A stretch of 29,854 nucleotides of DNA from contig JARBES010000131.1 of NCBI GenBank assembly GCA_030265145.1, positions 26,930,692 to 26,960,545 of the forward strand, given 5' to 3'. Position 1 is the stretch's first letter. Each line of letters opens with the position of its first letter. A model generated the notes under the pieces. It was not told the DNA's origin, made no database searches, and worked only from the letters and a program-made list of their open reading frames with translations. A program made the position numbers and the translations under genes. This stretch comes from Strongylocentrotus pallidus. Lineage: Eukaryota; Echinodermata; Echinoidea; Camarodonta; Strongylocentrotidae. Shown in pieces: positions 1-10,900 of the stretch.

Positions 1-155
1 AAAACAAAAATCAAATAAAAAGTAATTTAACAAAAATATTAAAAAACCAAATCAAATCAAATAAAATTAAATCAATCTTAAATAGTCTTTGATAAAGTAA
101 GTGTTAGGCGCTATATAAGCAAGGATAATTATTATTATTATTAAAATTTGCATCG
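1..155. repeat. A-rich tract and probable retroelement 3' tail
   Basis: Positions 1-80 are low-complexity A-rich. About 105-155 reads 'ggcgctatataagcaaggat' followed by an ATT microsatellite, a form I associate with echinoderm SINE/LINE 3' ends. Only the tail is present. Confidence 0.45.
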
Positions 156-1574
156 AGAAGATTTCCTGAAAGTTTTGGTGATCGTGTTAATAAACGAAAA
201 ATGGCAGAATCAAATATCGCCTACAGCAATATCAATTCTTGTAAATGTCCATCAGCAAAGGGCAATCGTCTGATGGAAGTATTAAAAAAAGGACATGAAC
301 TCCATAAATGAATTATGCTTTTCTGTCTCCCGGGAGAGTCTCAGGCTCTCGCTCAATTACTTTATTTAAGTGTCGGTCTTTCGATCATTTAGTAATCAAA
401 TTATTCATTCATCGCATCCATCAATCTAAATTTCATTCAAAGCACACTCTAATTTGCGGTATTAAAAGGGACTAAACTGCCAAATTGCGCAATTCAATCA
501 ACTGGCGCCAACCCCTTGCATATGTGGATTCCGACAAGTCATTTATTTTGTCGTTCATTCTCTCATTCAGTGATAATAAGAAGCGAGTCTAATGAACTTG
601 GTTGCTTTTTCCCTCTTTTGCAAAATGTATCACGGTGTTACTATATCGAGTACTGTGCGGTAAAGGAAACAGGCTCCCTGAATCTTGACAAATCAATTAT
701 TTCATTCATTCGCTCATTCAATAACAATCAGGCGTAAATCGAATACATCCGCCTGCTTCCTCCTCCTATGACGAATTTATCACCCTATTCTATCCACATG
801 ATATTTGGTTTAGCGCCTTTTCCTTGCAATTTAAAAACGTTTCACAATTTACTCCACAAAGTAGTTGTAAAGACCTCTCACAATGATACAATTCTTCAAA
901 AAGACCAGATGAGCCAATTAAAACAAAGAACTGTCCACTCTCTCTGACAAAATAAATAAACCAAAAGGTTTTTCTTGTGTTACGCTAAAGATTCCTGTAT
1001 GGTAGAAGAAGAAAAAAGCCCCCCAATCTCTCATCCACTACCCTCAGGGGGGCTCCCATTAGTAAAGAAAACCATTTCCATCTTTTACAAACACATGTAA
1101 CAAAATATAATAATTAAAGAGGAAGAAAATATTACACTTCATAACAATTGTATTCATGGATAAGCATATGTATGTCTTCTTTATTGACCAATATAGTACT
1201 CAAATCAATTTCAAGGTTGTTTTTACCAAGGTACGATTTACATATTTATTTATTTGTTATGGTTCATGGAATGAAATAGACTTGTACATGCTCCTATTAC
1301 ATTTCCCTACTGATCAACCTAATTTAAGTTGGTAATAAAAAAAAAAATTCTGAATAGCATCTTTCATGACCTGCGATGTCCTTGCAAGTAATGAAAGCAC
1401 TACATGTATTTTTCCCCCTTTTTAGTAACATTATTAAACCAGGAAATATTTACGACATGTAATTGAAACTATGTGATCCAAGGCACGAACAACTGGAGAA
1501 ATTTAAATGAAAATCCAACACATTAATTAATGGTGATTTATTCCACCTTTCAAACCAGTCAAGTACACGCTTTT
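131..1574. other. Unassigned sequence left of the SINE
   Basis: No coding or RNA gene is supported. Three loosely similar ATTCATTC/CTCATTC-containing segments at about 370-420, 531-580 and 684-730 suggest a degenerate local repeat. Confidence 0.4.
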
Positions 1575-1713
1575 AGATTATGAACCAGGATTTGAAGTCC
1601 TTTCCGTGGGACTTGCTAATTAAAGATTAATCTCTCACTACATCCACTTGGTTTTGAACCTGGGACCTTCTGGTTAATAGACCACTGCTCTACCACTGAG
1701 CCATCAAGCCTCC
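1575..1713 (-). mobile_element. tRNA-derived SINE, minus orientation
   Basis: Read on the minus strand from 1713 it starts GGAGGCTTGATGGCTCAGTG, with A box TGGCTCAGTGG and B box AGGTTCAAAACC, then a decayed body ('agtcccacggaaaggacttc'). It is the same family as the SINE at 7020 but more diverged. The 3' end is approximate. Confidence 0.75.
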
Positions 1714-1715
1714 TT

Positions 1716-3869
1716 GATCACATGGTTTAGAGGCATACAGTGCATGGAATCTTCAAACTTTATTTAAACTGAAATTTTCCCCTTCCTATATTCAATTTAC
1801 ACTGCTATAAAAGCATCATCTTGTATATCATTAACTATAAAAACCAGAAATTTTTGTAACATGAAACTTTGAAAAATTGTTAGGGGAAGATTTTTTCGCA
1901 GCAAGAAACTTTCGTGCAATGCGAAGATATAACATTGGTGATGTTCCCAATCAACGTTTTTGTGGCATGAATATTCATCAACCTCAAACTCTCCCAAATT
2001 CTCGAAAGATTTATGCGCACAACAGTTTCTGATTTTATGATATATAGAGTGTATAAGTAATCAAAGAGTGGCTATTCAATAATCTATCTCCATGCTGAAG
2101 CTTACCATGTTTCTCATGCATCAATAAACTGTCTACAATTCTGACCTATTCATGCACCTGACTTTCCACTAATTACTACTACCCGTTTGTTAATCTATCA
2201 TGCACTCCTTTAGAAGTATTAAGGGAAGCCAATGAGTTATAGAAACTTGGTAAAACATGCACACACCCTCACAGTGAGGTATTTAATCAAAAATATAAAT
2301 CTGCTCTCCAAATATAAAGCAAATGTGATATAAAGCAAAAGTATATGCAGATCAGGCATTTGTAGTGTGGTTATTTTATCTTATCTTTATACACTTTTGT
2401 AAATACAAACAAAGCGTAATAGAATAAAATAATGTGCGTGGAACATTTTCATTGTTTGGAAAGCAATTTGGAATGTTAAATTAACCACAATTACAAGAAA
2501 AATTGAAGGAAAAAACACAACTAGATTTCCCTGCAGCACTTTTAAGACAATCTTAATAAATGTGTTCCATCTACACATTCATAGAATATAGATTGTTTTA
2601 TCAACTAGAACATGAAATAAAAAGGTGCATGTTGTATTTAGATTTTATCTGATACTTGTTCTGCTAGATAAAATGGAGAAGGGCATTTTATAGTGAAAAA
2701 TATTGAAATGTATGTTTGTCTGAATTTGTAATGATGTAAAACTTACTTGCTCACATATCGGCATTTAGTGATCAAGGTACATTTATGTGTATGACCAAAC
2801 TCTAAAATATGAATAAACATTGAATAGCATTTTATACATTTAAAATACAGCACACACAATTAACATGCAATAATACATACAACAGATATTTCTTATCATT
2901 TTGAAAGACATGTTCATATAATTGCATATTTGCATAGTCTAAAGATCTTTTCATATGATGGGCTAAGCAGTACATAATGTTAATGCCTACATCTAACATC
3001 TTTTCTGTGGTTGAAATTAATTTTGTATGAGAATTATTATGATGTATGATATCATTCTGCATGAATGCAATAATCAGTAAAAGTGTCAATATCCAAAAAG
3101 CTCAAAGGAGGTCTCAACTCCTTCAAAATGAGCAAAGAGATTGACATTCTGTGTCAATTAAAATGATGTTTATCTATGTCTATCTCTCAGCTCGTAAAAA
3201 GTCTATCAAATATCCTCAGATATGTGGATGAACAATAAGTAGTATCAAGCATGTAAACACCTGGGACTGTATTCTGAAAACCGTCATCATTTATGTTAGT
3301 AATGAAGAATGTTATTTGTCATAACAAATTGAAAATTGCATGAAAGAGAAACCTATCATTGGTTCTTGTGCACATGTTTATTACACACACGGCCAGTTTA
3401 CACGAAAATTGACCAATGGCTTGTCCCAAATTTTATTTGTTATGATAATTAACAAACATTTACCAACATAAAAGATAACGTCGTTCTCAAAATACCACCC
3501 TTATGAGAAACCAGTGTGAAAATGTTAAACATTTTAAGGAACCTTACACTCTCAACTAAATTCATCCCAATTCATTTCATTAATCATTTTCCTCTGCAAG
3601 TTTTGAATTAAAAGAAATCACACAAACCTATTCTTTTGTGTATTTGACAATAAAAATGTGAGGGGGGGGGGGGATTTCATTTTCTCATACTCATCTACAC
3701 CAACAGTAACCTTAACACTAAAACTATGCAGTCTATTAAAAACTGATACATTTATGTACATGTAATACCTTGATATAATACTATACAACAATAAAACTTC
3801 AAACATTGCACTGACAAAACAAGCATAAACAGCAAGAAAACAACAACAGTGAATACTTTATATAAATCG
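1716..3869. other. Unassigned AT-rich stretch
   Basis: No gene, RNA or complete repeat is supported. There is a G homopolymer at about 3661-3674. Minus-strand frames at 1797-1997 and 2832-3089 read somewhat protein-like but lack convincing splice context. Confidence 0.4.
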
Positions 3870-3891
3870 GTGCTTTTTATATAAAAAGCAC
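3870..3891. repeat. Perfect 22-bp palindrome
   Basis: The sequence is GTGCTTTTTAT followed directly by ATAAAAAGCAC, an 11-bp arm with no spacer. It lies about 45 bp past the orphan exon's stop on the minus strand. Function unknown. Confidence 0.9.
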
Positions 3892-3934
3892 ATTAGACAT
3901 GACACTTATTTCAAACTGGACTTTGGTTTCTTGA

Positions 3935-4171
3935 TCAATATTTCAAGGCATTTTTCAAGTGGTCAGCCACTTTGGACGGATTATAACAAGAAATATGACA
4001 CCAGATAACCAAGCTCTCTCCAATTAGATATAAAATCTTAACACTTATTAACTGTGGATAAGTTCCAGATAATGTCTCTGCAAATATATGAACACCATCA
4101 AATTCTATTGTAAAGCCAATCTTGAACAGTTCTTGTAGAATATGGAATGACTCAAAATACACTGGAAATGG
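3935..4171 (-). CDS. Orphan terminal exon of an unrecognised gene
   Basis: A textbook acceptor 'tattccatttccag' ends at 4172. Exon sequence follows that is open in one frame (two bases, then YFESFHILQELFKIGFTIEF, DGVHIFAETLSGTYPQLISV, KILYLIGESLVIWCHISCY, NPSKVADHLKNALKY) to a TGA at 3935-3937. Composition is globular-looking and balanced, unlike the nearby AT-rich noise frames. It cannot be an alternative last exon for exon 11: the phase differs and that frame hits a stop. No upstream partner exon was found nearby, so it may belong to a gene threading past FLACC1, be a relic, or be chance. Family not recognised. Confidence 0.4.
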   Translation of the reverse strand, partial: PFPVYFESFHILQELFKIGFTIEFDGVHIFAETLSGTYPQLISVKILYLIGESLVIWCHISCYNPSKVADHLKNALKY

Positions 4172-4418
4172 AATAAATTTGCATCATGTATATTTTCATC
4201 TGTAAAGCACCTGACAATAGGCAGTGATCCTGTTACTTTGGTCTTGTGTTTCAGAGGAAGCAGAATAGATTTTATCAGAAAAAAGGAAAGAAGTGCTGTG
4301 ATTAGAGTAAATCATATAAGATTAACCTATTGCGTACAGGAACTGAGTGGTCCCTGTATTAATCCTATTGGATTAAGGGAATGCAGTAGTCTATGGGTAA
4401 AGGATTTACAATTAGGAT

Positions 4419-4658
4419 GGGTCAGTGACACAAAGACGTAACTCCATTTTAGCCATTTAGAGAAAAAGTGGTTTATGTGTCACAGAGCACTTGGGCCTTA
4501 AGGAGTTCAGTCTCTGTTTCACTAGCCATTCACTTCAGTGGGGTATTGGGTGGACTTAAGTCTTTGTGTTTCCTGGAAAGCCCATATTTTCTGAACATTT
4601 TGATATCAAATACTCATTTTGGCAAAATATCGAGTTAAGTCTTTGGGTCACTGAACCC
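4419..4658. mobile_element. 240-bp MITE next to the stop codon
   Basis: The left end GGGTCAGTGACACAAAGACG and the reverse-complemented right end GGGTTCAGTGACCCAAAGAC form an imperfect inverted repeat continuing to about 35 bp (taactc shared). No clear target duplication. It ends 15 bp from the FLACC1-like stop, so it would form the start of the 3' UTR. Confidence 0.75.
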
Positions 4659-4673
4659 TCGATATTAACAAAC

Positions 4674-4955
4674 TCATAAGGACTGCAAGGATTGTGCACT
4701 CCCGAACGCATCGATCAGTCCATGGTGCTCTTTGGCTGGTGCCGGTCTTGTCCCGACGATGGTGGTATGAGGTCTTCTGAGACCAGACCCAGAGAGATGA
4801 TCTGTCTCTCCGGCCGATCGGTGGGCTTTCTTGGCCTCCTTGCGTGTGCTGGGTGCACTGACCGGGCGCGTCACTGGGAGACGAGGTTGGGCGTCGGCTG
4901 CAGGGTCGGAGCACGCCAGGCTCACGTTGGAGCGGTTCCGGACGTGGACTAACAT
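4674..4955 (-). CDS. FLACC1: FLACC1-like exon 12, C-terminus and stop
   Basis: This 282-nt terminal exon has acceptor 'ttctttgcag', phase 0, and ends in TGA at 4674-4676. It encodes 93 residues: MLVHVRNRSNVSLACSDPAA, a 'RPVSAPSTRKEAKKAHRSAG' patch, then 'RRPHTTIVGTRPAPAKEHH' and a C-terminus SAQSLQSL. The tail is basic, Pro/Ser/Ala-rich and probably disordered. The exon is clearly more GC-rich than its surroundings, and a second frame is also open, but only this one continues from exon 11. No obvious AATAAA follows in the next few hundred bases on the minus strand. Confidence 0.85.
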   Translation of the reverse strand: MLVHVRNRSNVSLACSDPAADAQPRLPVTRPVSAPSTRKEAKKAHRSAGETDHLSGSGLRRPHTTIVGTRPAPAKEHHGLIDAFGSAQSLQSL

Positions 4956-7900
4956 CTGCAAAGAAGAGTAAGATAACACATGAGAAATAGATTTGAAAGT
5001 TTTTGTGGATAAAACTGGAACTAGAGACAAATACATACAGTAGATGACTATGAAAAGTCTTGTTAAAACCTGTTTGGGTTTCTCATCTCGTTTATAGCAA
5101 GCGATGAGAAAATATAGGTCAAATTTTTAAAGATTTTTTTTAATTTTTTTTATTCAGCAAGGAAGAATTTTTGGGGAAAATGAATCGATGGACTTCGTAC
5201 CAGCAATGCTTAGGTAGACACATACTGGTTTGACAGACAAAAAATCAATAAATCATCCAAAACTAGACAAACAGACACATGAATCAGGCATTCAAAGCTG
5301 GAAATCACTACCACTCTAACCAGAAACTGCTGATCAAATTTTGAAAACATTTCTGACAAGTTTGATTTTATTTTCTTCTGCATTCATGTCAGTACACAGT
5401 TTTTCGGTAACAATAATAATATAAAGTACAATAAGTATTTTTCTGACAATGAATCATAAATAAGCAAATGCATAAATATATAACTTGTTATTTTCAAAAA
5501 AGAAATGATAATTACTAAATTTACGCAAACATTATAAAACATTATAAAATTATTTGCGGAAGAAGGACTGTCATTGTATAAAGCAGATTGCTTGATAATA
5601 CAACAGCCCCAGGCAAAACTCATGAAATAGATTAACACATTTATTAAGCAGAAGTTCTGAAAGTATCATGACTGAAAGAATTTCTGACTTACCTTCATCA
5701 TTTCCTTAGTGTTCATGACCTTTTCTACTCTGCTGTACTCTGTCTTAGCTTTCTCATTGAACAGCTCATTGCATTTCTGCATGTAGCGTTTCCTGTAGGT
5801 TCAAAAGAAATCCAATATCATCAAAATGTATGAAGGGATAAAATGAGTATTGTATAATAAATATTTCCTTCAGTACCGCCTTTGATGGCCGAGGCATAAC
5901 AAGTTTGTGCCCCCCTCCCCCTTTTGAATCATAATTGGCATCCTTCATGCAAAAAAGCGATATTATCTTGCAATGTATAACGTGAAACAAACGTTTCAAT
6001 TTTTCTCAAAAGGAAGTTTGCATACTGGAAGGTCATGGAGTGCGACATTTGGCATCATGACATTTCATGAAACATTATTTCCCAAAGTAACATTTTGAAA
6101 CTGAAATACATCTTGCAGAATTACATCTTGCAGAATTAAAGTGTTTTTAGAAATCAGAACCCCATAAAACCTGTGTTTGTACTGTATCAGAATACAGTAA
6201 TACCATTGTGCATTCCAATTGCAGAGTAAAGAAATAAACAGTGAGATACGAGTTGCAGAATTTCCAGGTGTATTTCCAAAGTTTTATAGGCCTTGTGTAT
6301 TACACCAGTGTAGAATTTCACTGGTATTCAAGTTTGTGATAGAAATGGTTTGTGAGAGAAACTGTTTTGTGAGCAAGGAGATGTTTATTTCAAACCAACC
6401 ACAATTTCTCCAGTAAAATATATATCCTGAATGAAAAGAATATAAAGATCATGTGAAAATACATTCTGAGACATTTTTATCTGCTATATTCTAAGGTTAA
6501 CCAAACGTTGTGATTGAAAATAATAAAATATACTAATACGGATAATGTCCCATTTTCCCAACACCTAATCACACACACTATTATTACTCTATACCAGTGC
6601 ATATAAAGAAGATTGTTTCCCCACTTTCCTATCACCAGGGTGTACACTAGATCGTGAAGTATTACAGAGTGGCTATTGTCAGATCAAAAAACCCTAAAAC
6701 AATGATACCAGTTGTCTTACCTTGGAACCCTTTCCTCATCCAAACTTTGCTTATTTCTTTACAAGAAAAATATTGTAACAAATATCAAACTTTGTGAAGA
6801 AATACAGCTTTGTAAATGTATGTTGTGTTTATACATGTAGAATGTATAACATCATTATAATTGTCCAATCCCAGTTTGCCCCATGTCTCATATTTTCTTG
6901 CCTCCCCCTTGTAGGTAAATGTATGCTGGTTTCTGCATAGCAAAAGGTATATTAGAAAAGGCAATTTAACAATTCTGGCAGTAAAATCATATTATGCTCA
7001 TTTTAGCCACTATGACACGAGGAGGCGCGATGGCCAAGAGGTAGAGCAGTGGTCTCGTAACCGGGAGGTCCCGGATTCGAAACCAAGTCAATGTTCACAT
7101 GTCCTTTGGTCAGGCATATGTCCTCTTTACAGAGTCCCTTGGAGAGAACTTAAAGCTGTCGGTCCCCTGGTTGTTTACTAATACAAGCATATACATGCTT
7201 TATTAGCAGTCAGGTAAAACAATCATCGATCATCAAAACATCCCAAGTAAAACCTGACATCCTCACCTTTTTTTCTTTAATTTTGATATGTTAGGACTGT
7301 TATCTCACTTGCTTTACAGATAGTTTTCATATTCAAATCAAAATCTAATATAATCTGGCTGACCTCAAACTATAACAATCAGGAAGGTCTATTTATTATC
7401 ATAAACAAAAGCCACCTGGTTACACAACCACAGTTGGGTACAGATTCTGAGATGGCTCTTTAACTACAATCAATTGATATATCTTGAGGAAGCTTCACAC
7501 CACAAATGAAGATATTGTTCATACTTGATACCAGGGCCTCCATTTCATAAAACTTGCTATCAATATTTACAATAACTATTATGAGCTACTTAAATTGTGT
7601 CATTTCATTGCACAGAGATTGGCCAAATTGCTTTCACTTTGTCACAACATGGCATATCTTTTTTGTCTTGTGCTTGCCCAACAAAGCAGAATTGTGCCAT
7701 ATTGTGCTCAACTCAAACCAACTTGGCCAAACTCTCCTAATCAATGGCTCTGCCGTGTATATAAATCTGTGTCCTTCTTTTAAGGGAACTTGAAATTGAC
7801 ATCTGCTTCCTGAAAATCGAATAAGTGGCCTTAATGGACAGGTGGCCATTACAGCCAGGTTGACTTACCTGAGCTCTACATTCTCACTCATGAGAAGGTG

Positions 7901-10900
7901 AATCTTCTCCTTGTATTTCCCGTCTACTTCATCCACTTTGCCGCTGAAATTCTCCTGGAAATCAATCAGCATCATTTTCTGCAAAGACAAATAACAAACA
8001 AAGATACATCACCTTCATAGTTTGGGCATAGTAGTTACATCACTTACTTGACTGGAGATGCAAAAGAATGTGGGTGTGAGCCCTAGCATGACATTATTTA
8101 CAAAACATCCATCTGGAATTGCCTCTCTCTAGCCAGGTGAAGCATATTGGTACCTGGAAGGAAGGATGTCCTTGGAAGTTCTGACCACTGTAATCGGTAG
8201 CCAACTAGCGCTTGGGAATTATTGTAGTACCTTGACTACATTGGTATGAGGACTATACAATAAATCAAAATTGATATCATTCTTGCAGTCAAGTCTGTCT
8301 TTGCAAGCACCTGTATAGAAACCCCACTCGTCTACGAAGACCTCAGTATTGGGTACCTTCAAAAAGTGCTTCACAACGAAGCATGTACAACAGCATCCTC
8401 TTCATATAGATCACCTTCCTAGCTGTGACAATATTGTTCATGAGATTTAGGAAAAGAATAATGTTGCTATCAAAAGAGGGCAGCATACAGCCTCACTGGT
8501 AATAAATTATTCTCTTACACTACACATGAGCTGTGTGAACTATCTTTTGTCTTTTGACATTTAAATGCTATTAAAGACCGTCAATACTACTGGGCCAGAG
8601 GGGATTAGACCACACAGCGAGGTCACTGACAGGTGGCTATCTCATTAACTCAGCTCTCAACTAACATAAGAAAAAGAGGATCATGGGGAACCAACAGGCA
8701 CCGATTGAGGATGTTTTCTATATAGAGGGAGCAAGTAGCTACAAGTAGGACAGTGGGGCATTAAGAAAAGAAATACTTATAATGTTGATAGCAAAAGAGG
8801 GCAGCATACAGCCTCTCTGGTAATAAATTACTCTCTTTCACTAAACATGAGCTGTGTGAACTATCTTTTGTTTTGTGACACTTAAATGCTATTAAAACAA
8901 TATTTAAACATGGTGGCAGTGGTGGGATTCGAACCCACGCCATTGAAATGACTGGTGGCTAAAAGCACTTTTCTTGTCTCCATACGGAGGTCTTTACACA
9001 AAGGTTTCACTGCATTTATAACAAAGAACAAGAAGGAAATACTTACGGCTTCTGTTAAGCGACCTTTGTAGGAGGCAGCTTGTTCCCTGGTGCTTTCCAG
9101 GGCTTGAAGGGAGTTGTTTAGTTCTGCTCGCAGTGTCTTGATTTGATCCAGAGCTTTCCTAAGGTTTTCCACGTCCATCGCAGCACCAGCAAAACGTTTC
9201 ATCAGTTTCTACAAAGCACAAATACAAATTATAGTATTTATTTCTCCAACGCACATGACAGGAAAATCTATTATCTGCACATATTTTATGAAGTAAATGT
9301 CTCTAGAGGATTTGGAGAATGACTTACACATCTTTGTACAGTTACAATGTAATTGAAGTTTGTTTTGTTTTGAATTTAAGTTTGATAGTAAAAAAAAAAT
9401 CTAGAAGGTATCTCCTCCACATCCAAACCATAGTGACCATGCATGTTCAACAAAAGTGCATCAAAAAGTGGCTAACAAAACCTTAAACTGAGGGGTATGC
9501 TCTCTATAGAGATATGTACATTATGATGAGAAAGTTAGCTGTAGTAGGTGGTGTAATGTCACCAGCTAGGTCAAAATGAAATAAAAATCAAGTACCTTAA
9601 CTCCTTCTCAGCTCTCAAGTCTCTGGATAATTGTCAAAAACTTGAATTTCCAAGACTATTTGCTATACTTTAATATGCCTTGTTTCACTGATAAATAAGG
9701 TATGAGATATCTTCCATCAACCCATACCGTAATTAACGTTGTATTAACTGCACTTTTTTGCCGCCGATAAAAATTCAAAGTCGGGGGTGCGTCTTATACA
9801 CGGTACCAAAAAAAAATTAAACTTTCGATTTATACCCCTCCACCTGGCACTATGCCTGGCAATGTCTCCCAGCTCATTTTTTTTTTTTTTTTTAGGGCGA
9901 AAAAGAGGAGTGCGGTTAATACACGAGGGCGGTTTATACAACGTTAATTACGGTACTCCAAGATAGAGGAAACTGTTACTGTTTCTTTTTAAAAAGGGGG
10001 ACCTTCTTCGTCCACAAACATTACACATCATTGGATTTCTGTCAGGACTTGTCACCCACAGCACAGAAGTAAAATATCTTCTTCTCGACCATGATAGAAA
10101 AAGACCTATCTTTGATGAAGGCATCGTATTACCTCTATTTCTTCCTTGTGTTCTTGTGACAGGAGGTGCATCTGTTTCTGGAACTCACGGTTCAACGCAT
10201 TCCTTTCTATCGCCTTCTCCTCAAGCATCTCAACCCCTGAAAACAGGAAGAGATTTTAAAAAAATTGTCAAGAACTACTTCTTGAAGTAAAATGAAACAA
10301 ATAGATTAATGATCATTGCATCTTAAGATCATTATAAAAATAATTATTTAATGAAAACATTAATGTAAATGCACTCCTGAGGGAGGGCTTCAGCCTTAGC
10401 TTGCGAAGACAACTATGTGTGTGCATGCGCGAAGAGCGGGATCTCATACGAGACATACAAAGTAAAACTCAGGTAGGGGTTTATAGTCTCTTATATTCAC
10501 CTTCTCTTTCCCCTTTCCACTTTTTTTTCTCATTTTCTCTCTTTGTCATTTATTTTATTCCGTCTGTGCCATTTGATTGGGGGCATATGATAGGGATATC
10601 TTACTTTGTTCGGAGAGTTCTCTCTCCATCTCCTCATGGAACTTGTGCTTCATATCACTCTCCTTCTTGGTCCACTTCTCCACCATGTCCTGCGTCAAGG
10701 TTCTCTTGTAGGCCTCAAAGGCTCCCTGAAGGAACTCCAACTCTCCTTTCATCCTCGCTATTTACAAACAGAAATATGAATCAAAAGTAAGTAGTGTCTC
10801 TTTGCAATTTTACAGGATTCATCATCCACAAGGGTACAGGGGGGTGTTTCACAAAGATCCTGAGTCGAAATTAACTCTAAGTTGGACTTAAATATTATGG

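Noticed and set aside
1797-1997. Minus-strand 66-codon frame ending FIVNDIQDDAFIAV
   Set aside because: It reads somewhat protein-like, but the upstream acceptor is poor and there is no partner exon.
2832-3089. Minus-strand 85-codon frame
   Set aside because: Composition is that expected of AT-rich DNA and no convincing acceptor or partner exon was found.
7020-7095. A true tRNA gene
   Set aside because: Box A and box B motifs exist, but acceptor ends do not pair, the B box is altered, and a second SINE body follows. Related copies are at 1575 and 13907.
8911-8960. A functional tRNA on the minus strand
   Set aside because: Only the T arm and a CCA-like end are present; there is no 5' half, and the T arm is degraded in the other copy.
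10401-10790. 129-codon plus-strand frame
   Set aside because: It overlaps exon 7B in antisense and is otherwise translated CT-rich intron.
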